From Streptomyces sp. NRRL F-2664 (GTDB lineage Bacteria; Actinomycetota; Actinomycetes; Streptomycetales; Streptomycetaceae): DNA of 64,000 bases. The notes under the pieces are model-generated. The model did no database searches. It was not told the DNA's origin and was given only the letters and a program-made list of their open reading frames with translations. The position numbers were made by a program, and so were the translations under genes. Numbering within the stretch: position 1 is the stretch's first letter; each line of letters begins with the position of its first letter. Location: positions 372,001-436,000 of the forward strand of contig NZ_JOFX01000001.1 of NCBI RefSeq assembly GCF_000719345.1, given 5' to 3'. Positions 39,373 through 48,202 of this stretch are shown here, piece after piece.

Positions 39373-39394
39373 GAGTTGAAGATTTCTTCAACTC
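39373..39394. promoter_or_regulatory. Perfect 22-bp palindrome, candidate ArsR operator
   Basis: GAGTTGAAGA-TT-TCTTCAACTC is a perfect 10-2-10 dyad, lying 141 bp upstream of the ArsR start and 36 bp downstream of the roadblock gene stop. ArsR/SmtB operators often have 12-2-12 symmetry. A terminator of the roadblock gene is the alternative reading. Confidence 0.5.
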
Positions 39395-39429
39395 ATGGGC
39401 AAAAAAAGAAACGGGGTACAGGAAGGCGG

Positions 39430-39804
39430 CTAGAGCTCCAAGTCGGCTTCGATCCGCTTGAGCTGGTGCCGGGCCATCGCGAGGTTCGACTTGTCCTTGT
39501 CCAGGACGATGTACAGGAACAGGCCGTTGCCCCCGCGTCCCTTGAGCAGCCGAATGAGGTGGTACTGGCTGCCGAGGGTGATCAGTACGTCTTCGATGTC
39601 CTCCTTGATGCCCAGCATCTCCATGGTGCGGGCCTTCGCCCGGATCACGTCGGTGTTGCCCGCGGCGGCGACCGTCAGGTCGAGGTCCTTGCCGCCGCCC
39701 AGCGTGCCGAGGGCCATCCCGCTCGTGTAGTCGACCAGCGCCGCGCCCACACTCCCCTCGATCGAGGTCATCGCCTCTTTCAGGGACGTCTCCACGTTCA
39801 CCAT
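39430..39804 (-). CDS. Roadblock/LC7 domain protein
   Basis: A 124-aa single roadblock domain (VETSLKEAMTSIEGSVGAAL, RTMEMLGIKEDIEDVLITLG, LFLYIVLDKDKSNLAMARHQ). These dimeric scaffolds modulate Ras-like GTPases or act in conservon (cvn) modules in Streptomyces. Here no GTPase or DUF742 partner is adjacent. ATG 39804 follows GAGGAGG; an in-frame ATG 8 codons earlier is less likely. Confidence 0.85.
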   Translation of the reverse strand: MVNVETSLKEAMTSIEGSVGAALVDYTSGMALGTLGGGKDLDLTVAAAGNTDVIRAKARTMEMLGIKEDIEDVLITLGSQYHLIRLLKGRGGNGLFLYIVLDKDKSNLAMARHQLKRIEADLEL

Positions 39805-40493
39805 CTTGCAGCCTCCTCGTTTCTTCACGGCCCCGGCCGGCTTCTCGTCTCCGACCGGGTTGCAGGGGGGACGCTACGCGCCCGAAGCCGGGGACGTGGT
39901 CAACATCGGTTATTCCGCGAGCATATGAAGCTCCGTCCGCTAAGGTGCGAGTCCGTGATCGCCCGACTGCCCGAAAAGACAGGCGAGTCGGGGACGGGGG
40001 AGAAGACGCGTGCAGACGTGTCGCCGACCGGGAGCATGGGCCGTACGCGTACCGATCCGCCCAGGTCGCCGCAGGTACCGACGCGGTTCGGCGCCATCGG
40101 TGCGCCGACAGCACACCGTTGGGCGCGACCACGGGCGGACGTCCGGGCGCCATGCACGAGTTTGGCCGACAGGCGCCGTGCGGCACGGTGCGGCGCGCTT
40201 CGGTCGTGGGTGGCTGCGACAGCGGCCGTGCACAGCACGGATCCCTCGCTCATCGCCGCGGCGGCGCCGCTTCGCCGATGTCCACCCGGACGAGGAACTC
40301 CGCAGTCCGGCCCGGGACCTGCTCGGGTCCGGCCGGGTCACCGTGCCCGCGCCGCGGTCGCGGCAGGACCTGGCCGGGGGTGTGGAGTCACCAACGAGGC
40401 CCGCTCCGACATCACTTAACGTGTTTAAAGGGGTCGATATTGGAAACGCTGAGTAGCCACAAGGTGTGAAGGTCAACGCGAAAGGCGGGATTC
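39805..40493. other. Long intergenic region without a recognised gene
   Basis: These 689 bases contain open frames in several phases, but none with a domain, a convincing ribosome site or typical codon bias. One frame (39925-40419, beginning MKLRPLRCESV) is the least implausible. A low-GC patch at 40415-40450 (TTAACGTGTTTAAAG) may be the promoter for the 40494 gene. Confidence 0.4.
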
Positions 40494-40721
40494 ATGTCCG
40501 TGAGCATTGCAGTCGTCCTCGTCCTCGTCGTCGTGGCAGCAGTCATCGCAGCGGTCGCGCTCGGCCCGGCGGTGGCGTCCGCAACACCACCCGACCGGAC
40601 CGCAGCCCGGTCCGGCGACGAAGAACCCCGTGGGACCGCCCCGACGAAACGGCCTCCGGCCCGCCGGCTGAGTACCATCCCACCGCAGCAGAACCGGGAA
40701 CACCGGCGCAGCTTCGGCTGA
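40494..40721 (+). CDS. Small single-pass membrane protein
   Basis: A 75-aa protein starting ATG 40494 after AAAGGCGGGA: MSVSIAVVLVLVVVAAVIAA is one hydrophobic segment, then a polar Pro/Arg-rich tail. The family is not recognised. A very strong hairpin follows 9 bp after its stop, supporting a real short transcript. Confidence 0.6.
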   Translation: MSVSIAVVLVLVVVAAVIAAVALGPAVASATPPDRTAARSGDEEPRGTAPTKRPPARRLSTIPPQQNREHRRSFG

Positions 40722-40729
40722 TGCGCGGC

Positions 40730-40774
40730 CCGTCGGGCCTGCCCGGCCCGCAGCGGGCCGGGCAGGCCCGACGG
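40730..40774 (+). terminator. Very strong hairpin
   Basis: Perfect inverted repeat of 22 bp per arm (40730-40751 and 40753-40774; outer end CCGTCGGGCCTG) separated by one base; sterically the loop will be about 5 bases. It lies 9 bp after the small membrane gene. Confidence 0.85.
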
Positions 40775-40849
40775 CAGTTCGGCTCGGCGCCGACCGCCGC
40801 GGTGCCCACGCCGGTTGAGGTCAGCCGCAAGGCGGGCGCGAGGTACCGG

Positions 40850-41284
40850 TCAGGTCCTGGGGCCCAGGAGCGGTGCCAGGGAGCTGGGGATCAGGCTCCT
40901 GCGAGGAGGCCTCGACGCGGCGGCAGCCGCGCGCAGGAGGCGTTCCACGGCCTGGGAGCGACGGCTGATCCTGAGGCGGCGGCCCTGCCGCGGCCACCAC
41001 TCCAGCGCGGCCAGGAAGGCGGAGTCGCAGAAGGTGACCCGCGAGCAGTCCAGCACCAGACCGGTGTGGCCGTTGTCCGCCGCGGAAGCCATGAACGCCC
41101 GCAGGGGAGCGGCGCTGAAGTGGTCGATCTCGCCCGCGAGGCGAACCACCAGCGTCGTGCCGAGCGTCGTGCAGGAGTGGATCAGTATGACGCCGGGCGC
41201 GGTGTCCGCGCCCGAGTCGTGCGCGGTGGGCGGGGCCTCGGTCGTGAGAGGGGCGGGCAGTATCGAGGCGGTGCTTGAGGTCAT
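40850..41284 (-). CDS. STAS domain protein (anti-anti-sigma factor-like)
   Basis: A 144-aa STAS protein: TLVVRLAGEIDHFSAAPLRA, then VLDCSRVTFCDSAFLAALEW. The segment aligning with the phosphorylated serine of SpoIIAA reads TFCDSAFL, so Ser is present at the expected position. Kinases and SpoIIE phosphatases such as the one at 31124 act on such proteins, but no operon link exists here. ATG 41284 or the adjacent GTG 41287 is the start. Confidence 0.85.
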   Translation of the reverse strand: MTSSTASILPAPLTTEAPPTAHDSGADTAPGVILIHSCTTLGTTLVVRLAGEIDHFSAAPLRAFMASAADNGHTGLVLDCSRVTFCDSAFLAALEWWPRQGRRLRISRRSQAVERLLRAAAAASRPPRRSLIPSSLAPLLGPRT

Positions 41285-41653
41285 CACGCCCCCATCAACG
41301 CCTTGCGCACGCTTTCCGGAAACGACTGGCGCGCCCCATTCACCCCATCTGACCAGCCGGTTTCCCCGGTAGGGGGAATATCTCCACCCGGATGAGTCAG
41401 CCGGGGCCGGCGGGGAAGCCGATACGGTCGGACCCGGCGGGCCGGCCAGGGGACCTCACTGCGGTCCGGCCGGAGGCGGGATCACCCCCATACGATCCTC
41501 TGCTGCCTGGTTCACCCGTCCGCAGGATGCGACTGGGGGTCTGGCGGGCACGCACCAGGGGCGGCGGCCCCGGCCGACAGATGATCGACTTCCCGGCGGG
41601 AGGCGGGGCGGCGAAAATGGGGGAGGAGGCCGGCCGGGAGACTGGGGCGCGCG
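41285..41653. other. Divergent intergenic region
   Basis: No gene is seen. It contains an imperfect dyad TTTCCCC-GGTAG-GGGGAA at about 41361-41380, and the promoters of the STAS gene and the three-helix gene must lie here. Confidence 0.35.
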
Positions 41654-41872
41654 ATGGTGGATCCGGAGGACGCACTGACCATCCGCGCTGTCGCCGAGCG
41701 GCTGATGCAGGCGAACCCGCAGCTCGACCCCGGACTGGTGCAGAGCGCCGTACGGACGGCCTACGAAGAGCTGAAATACGCACGCGTGCGTGCCTACCTG
41801 CCGGTCCTGATGGAACGCAGGGCCCAGGACCTGCTGCCCTCCGACTCCGACCTGGCCGAACGGGGCGCCTGA
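41654..41872 (+). CDS. Three-helix-bundle dimerisation domain protein
   Basis: A 72-aa helical protein: AVAERLMQANPQLDPGLVQS then AVRTAYEELKYARVRAYLPV and LMERRAQDLL. This is the pattern of small actinobacterial three-helix-bundle proteins that occur alone or fused to regulators. ATG 41654 is used. It is followed by a hairpin. Confidence 0.75.
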   Translation: MVDPEDALTIRAVAERLMQANPQLDPGLVQSAVRTAYEELKYARVRAYLPVLMERRAQDLLPSDSDLAERGA

Positions 41873-41916
41873 CCGCACCCGCACCGCCTGCGCCGACGAG
41901 CCCGATGCGCGGGCGC

Positions 41917-41946
41917 AAGGGCCCGGGGGCGATCCCCGGGACCCTT
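41917..41946. terminator. Hairpin between convergent genes
   Basis: AAGGGCCCGGGG (41917-41928) pairs with 41934-41946 with one bulged A, loop GCGAT. It serves the gene ending at 41872 and the convergent one ending at 41976. Confidence 0.75.
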
Positions 41947-41975
41947 CCCGGCGCACGCGGTGGCGCGCCCGCCGG

Positions 41976-42263
41976 CTACTTCGCCTTGAGCAGCTGGTCG
42001 ACGCGCGGTACGGAGAGACCGGTCAGTTCCGCCACCTGCTTGAGAGTGCGCCCCTGCTTCAACTCGCCCACGGCGGCGCTGCGTATGAGCTTGGCCTGCT
42101 TGGCGCCGGTGAGCAGTTCATCGGTAACCAGTCGGGCACCGCGCTCACGGGTGAGCGGGGACTCGATCTCGGCGAGGCGCGCACGGACCGCCTCCATGTA
42201 CTGGTCCGTCAGAGCCCGCAGGTCGGCGTACGCCTGCTCGTCGTTCGTACGGGTATCGGTCAT
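41976..42263 (-). CDS. Small helix-turn-helix protein
   Basis: A 95-aa protein ending in GRTLKQVAELTGLSVPRVDQ LLKAK, a sigma-region-4-like or resolvase-like helix-turn-helix. The N-terminal half is helical (QAYADLRALTDQYMEAVRAR). ATG 42263 is the likely start. It could be a DNA-binding regulator. Similar small HTH proteins are common in Streptomyces with unknown targets. Confidence 0.65.
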   Translation of the reverse strand: MTDTRTNDEQAYADLRALTDQYMEAVRARLAEIESPLTRERGARLVTDELLTGAKQAKLIRSAAVGELKQGRTLKQVAELTGLSVPRVDQLLKAK

Positions 42264-42268
42264 ACGGG

Positions 42269-42454
42269 TCAGCCTACTTGGAGGTAGCTCCACGCCGACG
42301 GCTTCCAGCCCCTCTCGAAGTCCCGCGTGGGGACGGCCGTTCCGCGGGCCGGCCACTCCCGCACGGTGCAGGTGTCACCGCCGTACGGGATCGGCTTGAT
42401 CTGCCCACCCGCGTCCGTGCACTCCTGCAGGGTGATGCCGGGAGAGGCGGTCAA
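42269..42454 (-). CDS. Possible small protein (questionable)
   Basis: A 61-aa frame beginning at TTG 42454 with two Cys residues (LQECTDAGGQIKPIPYGGDT) and a W-rich end. Amino-acid composition is more protein-like than other shadow frames, but there is no clear ribosome site and no known family. It could be a remnant of a longer exported protein. Confidence 0.25.
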   Translation of the reverse strand: MTASPGITLQECTDAGGQIKPIPYGGDTCTVREWPARGTAVPTRDFERGWKPSAWSYLQVG

Positions 42455-42642
42455 CCGCGAACGTCCTGCGCGACGCCCCGGCGCGCCGCCAGTGGGCGTC
42501 CGCCCGAGCGCCTGCCCCGAACAGGTGAGGCGGTGAGCCTTCTGCCGGCCCGGAGCGGGAAGATCCCGTTCCGCACGTGCATGGAACGGCCTGCCGGGGA
42601 AGGTGCGCCAGGGACCCGTACATCCCAGAAGGGACGGACACC

Positions 42643-44022
42643 ATGGTGCGACCGAGGATCGTGGTCGTCGGCGCGGGCTTCGCCGGCGTCACGTGCGTAC
42701 GCCGCCTGGAGCGGACGCTGTCACCCGGGGAGGCGGAGATCCTGCTCGTCACTCCGTTCTCCTACCAGCTCTACCTCCCCCTGCTGCCGCAGGTGGCGTC
42801 CGGGGTGCTCACCCCGCAGTCGGTTGCGGTGTCACTGCGCCGCAGCCGCCGCCACCGCACCCGGATCATCCCCGGCGGGGCCGTGGGCATCGACACCCGC
42901 GCCAAGGTCTGCGTCATCCGCAAGATCACCGGGGAGCTCGTGGACCAGCCGTACGACCACCTGGTGCTCGCACCGGGGAGCGTGACCCGCACCTTCGACA
43001 TCCCGGGGCTGGCGGAGCACGGCCGCGGCATGAAGACCCTCGCCGAGGCCGCCCACCTGCGCGACCACGTGATCGCCCAGCTCGACCTGGCCGACGCCGC
43101 GGCACCGGGCTCGGCGGAACGGGCCTCGCGACTCGGCTTCGTCGTCGTCGGCGGCGGCTACGCGGGCACCGAGACGGCCGCCGCCCTGGAACGGCTCACG
43201 ACGAACGCCGTCGCCCGCTACCCCCGGCTGGACCGCCGAGAGATCACCTGGCACCTCGTGGACGTCGCCCCGAAACTGATGCCCGAGCTCGGCGACCGGC
43301 TGGGCCGCGCCGCACTCGACGTGCTGCGCCGCCGCGGCATCGAGGTGTCGCTCGGCGTCTCCGTCGCCAAGGCGGGCCCCGAGGACCTCACCCTCACCGA
43401 CGGCCGCGTACTGCCGTGCCGCACCCTCATCTGGACGGCCGGCGTCGCCGCGAGCCCGCTCATCGCCACGCTGGGCGCCGAGACCGCCAAGAGCGGCCGG
43501 CTCGTCGTCACCCCGGACCTGCGGGTGCCCGGCGCCGACGGCGCGTTCGCCCTCGGTGACGCGGCCGCCGTGCCCGACCTCGCCGGCGGAGGGGACGGCG
43601 CGGTGTGCCCACCGACCGCCCAGCACGCCGCCCGCCAGGGCCGGGTCGCCGCCGACAACGTCGTCGCCACCCTGCGGGGCACACCGCTGCGCCGCTACGT
43701 CCACGAGGACCTCGGCCTGGTCGTGGACCTCGGCGGCCGCGACGGCGTCTCCCGCCCGCTCGGCATCGACCTGCGCGGCATGCCCGCCCAGGCCGTGGCC
43801 CGCGGCTACCACTGGGCGGCCCTGCGCACCGGCGCCGCGAAGACCAGGGTCATGACGAACTGGCTCCTGAACGCCGTGGCCGGGGACGACTTCGTCCGGA
43901 CCGGCTTCCAGACGTACAAACCCGGTACGCTGCGCGACTTCGAGTACACCGACCAGTACCTCACCCCGGAGGAGATCCGAGCCCGCACGGCGACCGGCGA
44001 AGGCCGACAGCCGTCACGGTGA
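42643..44022 (+). CDS. Type II NADH dehydrogenase
   Basis: A 459-aa FAD-dependent oxidoreductase of the NDH-2 family: N-terminal FAD loop VVVGAGFAGVTCVRRL, NAD loop FVVVGGGYAGTETAAAL near 175, and C-terminal VFALGDAA-like segment GAFALGDAAAVPDLAGG. The last 40 residues are amphipathic, as in membrane-associated NDH-2. It transfers electrons from NADH to quinone without proton pumping. ATG 42643 follows AAGGGACGG. Confidence 0.9.
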   Translation: MVRPRIVVVGAGFAGVTCVRRLERTLSPGEAEILLVTPFSYQLYLPLLPQVASGVLTPQSVAVSLRRSRRHRTRIIPGGAVGIDTRAKVCVIRKITGELVDQPYDHLVLAPGSVTRTFDIPGLAEHGRGMKTLAEAAHLRDHVIAQLDLADAAAPGSAERASRLGFVVVGGGYAGTETAAALERLTTNAVARYPRLDRREITWHLVDVAPKLMPELGDRLGRAALDVLRRRGIEVSLGVSVAKAGPEDLTLTDGRVLPCRTLIWTAGVAASPLIATLGAETAKSGRLVVTPDLRVPGADGAFALGDAAAVPDLAGGGDGAVCPPTAQHAARQGRVAADNVVATLRGTPLRRYVHEDLGLVVDLGGRDGVSRPLGIDLRGMPAQAVARGYHWAALRTGAAKTRVMTNWLLNAVAGDDFVRTGFQTYKPGTLRDFEYTDQYLTPEEIRARTATGEGRQPSR

Positions 44023-44271
44023 CGCGCCGCCCCGGGCCGGGCGCCCGGCGGGCGGTCCGCGGTGCCGTACCCGTTCCCGTGGGGAGCGGCCGCGGCGCTC
44101 GTCGTCGAGGGCCGCCCGTCGCGACCGGCGCCGCGCCCGGATCCTCGCCGGAGTTGTCACGTCACGGTCGCCGTTGTCCTTTCGAGACGTGTTCGCAACC
44201 CCCTCGTCGGCTCCAACTCCCCCCTCGCGCACGTCACATGCGCAGACAGCCATCGATCGAAGGGGGACACC

Positions 44272-45867
44272 ATGAGCCTGCGTACGTCCAGCCGTGGGCG
44301 CGATCGCCGCAGAGCGGGACCGGCCGTGCTCGCCGTACTCGCCGCAGGGGCGGTGCTGCTCTCCGGGTGCAGCGCCTCCGGCAGCGCCCACGACCGCAGC
44401 AGCGGCACCTCCCACGAGTCCGGCCGGCGGAGCCCCGGCGGCAAGCCCGCCCCGTCCTCCGCCCAGGGCGCGCCCGGCACCGGCGACCGGGGCGACGCAA
44501 CGCCGCGGGGCGAGGACGACGGTCGCCGCACCGAGGCGCCGCCCGTGGACCACCTCTCCACCTTCGCCCTCGACGTCGACACCGCGAGCTGGGGATACGC
44601 CCGCCGGACCCTCGCCGAAGGCAACCTGCCCGACCCCGCGACCGTCCGCCCGGAAGAGTTCGTCAACAGCTTCCGCCAGGACTACCGCCGGCCGGAAGGC
44701 GACGGCTTCTCCGTGACCGTCGACGGCGCCCGCACCGGCGCCGACGGCTGGTCCCTGATGCGCGTCGGACTCGCCACCCGGGACGGCCTCGGCCACGGAC
44801 AGCGCCCGCCCGCCGCCCTCACCTTCGTCGTCGACATCTCCGGTTCGATGGCCGAGCCCGGCCGTCTCGACCTGGTACGGACGTCCCTGGACCTGATGAC
44901 CGACCGGCTTCGCGACGACGACTCGGTCGCTGTCGTCGCCTTCAGCGACAAGGCCGAGACCCGGCTCCCGATGACCCGTCTCGACGGCAACCGCAAGCGG
45001 GTGCACCAGGTCGTCGACCGACTGCGCCCCACGGACTCCACCAACGTGGAGGCCGGTATCACCCGCGGCTACGAAACCGCCGTCGAAGGCCGCCGGGCCG
45101 GCGCCACCAACCGCGTCGTCCTGCTGTCCGACGCCCTCGCCAACACCGGCACCACCTCCGCCGACGCCCTGCTGCAGCGGATCGACGGCGCCCGCCGCGA
45201 CCACGGCATCACCCTCTTCGGAGTGGGCGTGGGCAGCGACTACAACGACGCGTTCATGGAGCGGCTGGTCGACAAGGGCGACGGGCACACCGTCTACGTC
45301 TCCGACCGGGAAGAGGCCCGCAGGGTCTTCTGCGACGAGCTCCCCGCGCAGGTCGAACTGCGCGCCCGCGACGCCAAGGCCCAGGTGTCCTTCGACCCGC
45401 GCAACGTCGAACGGTTCCGCCTGATCGGATACGACAACCGGCGGGTGGCCGACGACGCCTTCCGCGACGACACCGTGGACGGCGGCGAAGTCGGCCCGGG
45501 CCACACGGTGACCGCCCTGTACGCGGTGCGGCTGAGGCCGGACGCGTCCGGGCACGTGGCCACCGCGACCGTCCGGTGGCTCGACCCCGACGGCCGGGCC
45601 CCGCACGAGGAGTCCGGCAGGGTGGAGGCCGCGGCGCTGACGGGCGGGGCCTGGGAGCAGGCAGCGCCCCGTTTCCAGGTCACGGCAGCGGCGGCGTTCC
45701 TGGCCTCGGCGCTGCGCGAGCGGGAGGGCGGCTGGGAGGCGGTGCCGGGTGCGCCCGGCCTGGGCAGGCTGTCGGAGATCACCGCCGGGCTGGCGGACCG
45801 GACCGAGGACGCGGAGGTGCGGCAGCTGTCCGAGGCGGTACGGCAGGCCCGCCGGCTGCTGGGCTGA
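44272..45867 (+). CDS. von Willebrand factor A lipoprotein (YfbK-like)
   Basis: A 531-aa lipoprotein: lipobox LLSGC after a hydrophobic stretch, then a low-complexity linker, a von Willebrand N-terminal domain (VDHLSTFALDVDTASWGYAR), vWA domain with MIDAS DISGSM (D188, S190, S192) and a C-terminal DUF3520-like domain (about 370-525). Such proteins bind metal and act outside the membrane; the role is unknown. AGGGGGAC precedes ATG 44272. The gap 44023-44271 holds no gene. Confidence 0.9.
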   Translation: MSLRTSSRGRDRRRAGPAVLAVLAAGAVLLSGCSASGSAHDRSSGTSHESGRRSPGGKPAPSSAQGAPGTGDRGDATPRGEDDGRRTEAPPVDHLSTFALDVDTASWGYARRTLAEGNLPDPATVRPEEFVNSFRQDYRRPEGDGFSVTVDGARTGADGWSLMRVGLATRDGLGHGQRPPAALTFVVDISGSMAEPGRLDLVRTSLDLMTDRLRDDDSVAVVAFSDKAETRLPMTRLDGNRKRVHQVVDRLRPTDSTNVEAGITRGYETAVEGRRAGATNRVVLLSDALANTGTTSADALLQRIDGARRDHGITLFGVGVGSDYNDAFMERLVDKGDGHTVYVSDREEARRVFCDELPAQVELRARDAKAQVSFDPRNVERFRLIGYDNRRVADDAFRDDTVDGGEVGPGHTVTALYAVRLRPDASGHVATATVRWLDPDGRAPHEESGRVEAAALTGGAWEQAAPRFQVTAAAAFLASALREREGGWEAVPGAPGLGRLSEITAGLADRTEDAEVRQLSEAVRQARRLLG

Positions 45868-46001
45868 CCGACCCGCCGCCGGTCGACCGCCCGCCGGTCG
45901 ACCGGCCGGCTGCGTCGGCCGGCGCTCGTACGGGACCCGGTGTGCCACCTTCGCCGACGCCTGACGACGCCGGCTCCTCCCACCGGCTGGGCGGGACACC
46001 C

Positions 46002-46439
46002 TCACAGGAGGGTCAGGATCGCCAGGGCACCCCCCACGTCGACGACCGCACACCATTCGGACCAGGCCTTCGGGACGACGCGGCCCGCGCGGTGGTGGAC
46101 GATGTCCCACACTCCGTGGGCCAGCCAGCCGACGGCCACCGCGCGAAGGCCGGCGCTCGGGTCGAGGGCGAGGGACAGCGCGGCCACGGCGGCGAAGCCG
46201 ACCAGGCCCGCGCACTGCACGGCCAGGATGCGGACATCGCGCAGCTCCCCGCGGAAGGCCCCGAAGAGCAGATAGCAGACGGGCATGATCGCGAGCAGAC
46301 CGGCGAGCAGACCGGCCGGCGGAATGCCGTCCACGAACGTCGCGATCACCAGGGCGACAGCGGCAAGGGTGGGCCAGCGGTGCACCAGCCGGCCGAGCAA
46401 GGTGCCGTGGGCGGTCTGCTCGCGCGCGGATTCGTTCAT
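46002..46439 (-). CDS. Membrane protein of unknown function
   Basis: A 145-aa protein with about four hydrophobic segments (WPTLAAVALVIATFV, AGLLAGLLAIMPVCYLLFGA, VQCAGLVGFAAVAAL and VDVGGALAILTLL) and a conserved-looking loop GWLAHGVWDIVHHRAGRVVP. ATG 46439 is divergent from the GlxA-type regulator, a possible controller. Family not recognised beyond small DUF membrane proteins. Confidence 0.7.
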   Translation of the reverse strand: MNESAREQTAHGTLLGRLVHRWPTLAAVALVIATFVDGIPPAGLLAGLLAIMPVCYLLFGAFRGELRDVRILAVQCAGLVGFAAVAALSLALDPSAGLRAVAVGWLAHGVWDIVHHRAGRVVPKAWSEWCAVVDVGGALAILTLL

Positions 46440-46565
46440 CGGGGGTCCTTTCCACGGGACGGGGCGGGGTCTCCACGATCGGGGCGTACCGGGCGCCGCG
46501 GACCGGCCCGGGGGAACGGTGTCCGCTTCCTTGGGGTACCCGTCCTTCCGGCGTAGGGTCGCCGC

Positions 46566-47540
46566 ATGGGGGAGCGGCTGATGGTGGTGGTCGGATACGA
46601 GGCGGCCGAGTTGCTGGACATCGCGTGCGTCACCACACCCTTGGCCATGGCCAACGGGATCGGCGCGCCGACCGTCCCGTACCGCGTGCGCGTGGCCGGT
46701 CCGGCCGGTGCGCCGCTGGTCTGCGGCACGGGGCTCACGCTGGCAGCGGACGAGGCCCTCGAACGGCTCGCCGGACCGCTGGACACCCTGATCGTCTCGG
46801 GCGGCGTGGGGTTCGAGCGGGCGGCCGCCGACGCACGGCTCGTGGCGCACGTCCGCCGGCTCGCGAGGGAGAGCCGCCGCGTGGCGTCGGTGTGCACCGG
46901 GGCGGCAGTCCTGGCCGCCGCCGGGCTGCTCGACGGGAGACGGGCGACGACGCACTGGCGGTACGCGCGCCGGCTCGCCGACGAACACCCGCAGGTCACC
47001 ATCGACCCCGCCCCGATCTACGTGCGCGACGGCAACGTCTACACGGCGGCGGGAGTCACCAGCGCCATGGACCTCACGCTGGCGTTCATCGAGGAGGACC
47101 ACGGCCCGGACCTGGCCCGGCAGGTGGCCCGCGACCTGGTGGTCTACCTCCAACGGCCCGGCAACCAGGCGCAGATGAGCCTGTTCACGTCAGCCCCCGT
47201 GCCGCGCGACGGCCTGGTCCGCGGACTCGTCGAGCACATCGCGGCGCACCCGGCCGCCGACTTGAGCGCGACGGCGCTGGCCGCGCGGGCAGGGGTGACC
47301 CCACGGCATCTGACGCGGTTGTTCAACGAACAGCTGGGGCGGGCGCCGGCCCGCTACGTCCGCTACGCGCGGGCGGAGGCCGCGGCTCAGCTGCTCGCCT
47401 CCACCGAACTGCCGCTGGAGGCGGTGGCGGACCGCTGCGGGTTCGGCAGCGCCGAAGCGATGAGGCAGACGTTCACACGGCGCTACGGCGTCCCGCCCTC
47501 CCGCTTCCGTGCGACGGCGCGCAAGCCGCAGCCGCAGTAG
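46566..47540 (+). CDS. GlxA-type transcriptional regulator (DJ-1/PfpI plus AraC domain)
   Basis: A 324-aa regulator. Residues 1-170 form a DJ-1/PfpI-like domain with the nucleophile-elbow region VCTGAAVLAAAG, and residues about 225-320 form an AraC HTH pair (LAARAGVTPRHLTRLFNEQL; GRAPARYVRYARAEAAAQLL; CGFGSAEAMRQTFTRRYG). Family members respond to unknown ligands, e.g. in carnitine metabolism. ATG 46566 starts MGERLMVVVG. Confidence 0.92.
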   Translation: MGERLMVVVGYEAAELLDIACVTTPLAMANGIGAPTVPYRVRVAGPAGAPLVCGTGLTLAADEALERLAGPLDTLIVSGGVGFERAAADARLVAHVRRLARESRRVASVCTGAAVLAAAGLLDGRRATTHWRYARRLADEHPQVTIDPAPIYVRDGNVYTAAGVTSAMDLTLAFIEEDHGPDLARQVARDLVVYLQRPGNQAQMSLFTSAPVPRDGLVRGLVEHIAAHPAADLSATALAARAGVTPRHLTRLFNEQLGRAPARYVRYARAEAAAQLLASTELPLEAVADRCGFGSAEAMRQTFTRRYGVPPSRFRATARKPQPQ

Positions 47541-47650
47541 CACGGTCGACCGGCTGTCGCCCTCGCGTCAAGGGCCCAGAGGGCCGACGGTGCGGGTGAA
47601 CGCGTCGTAGTACCGGGCGGAGGCCCACCCCCCTCACGGCACCGGGTGGT

Positions 47651-48040
47651 GTGCCGGCGGTGGGGGACAGCACCTCCTCCTCCGACACCGCCTCCGCGCA
47701 GGTCGTCGACCTCATGGCGATGCTGGAGAAGTCCGTCCAGGAGGCCAAGGCCACCCGTGGCGAGCCGGCCACCGTGCATCCGATGCCCGCCACGAAGAAG
47801 CCCACCGCCGAAAAGGCGTCGGCGAAGAAGACCAGCAGCACTGTGGCCGGCGCGAGGAGCACCACCGCGGCGAAGACGGCCAAGAAGACTCCCTCGAAGA
47901 GGCCCCCCTCGAAGCGCCTGAACCAGCAGCCAGCCCTGCGCGGCCCGACGCGACCGCGGCCGCGGTGCACCTGCTGCGGCAGGCCGCCGCCGAGGCGGAC
48001 ACCGACCGTGGGGGGCCGGAGGAGGAGCCCTGGTCGGTGA
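47651..48040 (+). pseudogene. Remnant of a Ku C-terminal tail
   Basis: Residues 12-90 of this 129-aa frame (QVVDLMAMLEKSVQEAKATR, then a lysine/alanine/threonine-rich tail KKPTAEKASAKKTS) match the C-terminal extension of Streptomyces Ku, the end-joining protein. The Ku core (beta-barrel, DNA ring) that should precede is absent: upstream is the GlxA gene. The frame then goes into low-complexity. An overlapping frame (about 47930-48111) reads VHLLRQAAAEADTDR and WSVNALRPAVLNDMARLLL, a separate unidentified remnant. Confidence 0.6.
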
Positions 48041-48202
48041 ACGCGTTGCGTCCCGCCGTCCTCAACGACATGGCCCGCCTACTGTTGCCTACAGCACAAC
48101 AGGCCCTATGACGAGGCCGTGGCCTTCCCCGAGGGCGGTGCCGCCGCACAGGCAGGTGCAGCCTGAAGCATCGAGCCGGACGCAGGGTGCGCACTCATTG
48201 TG

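Noticed and set aside
39925..40419. Possible plus-strand gene in the long gap after the roadblock gene
   Set aside because: No ribosome site, no recognisable domain, and Arg/Pro-rich composition of a non-coding frame.
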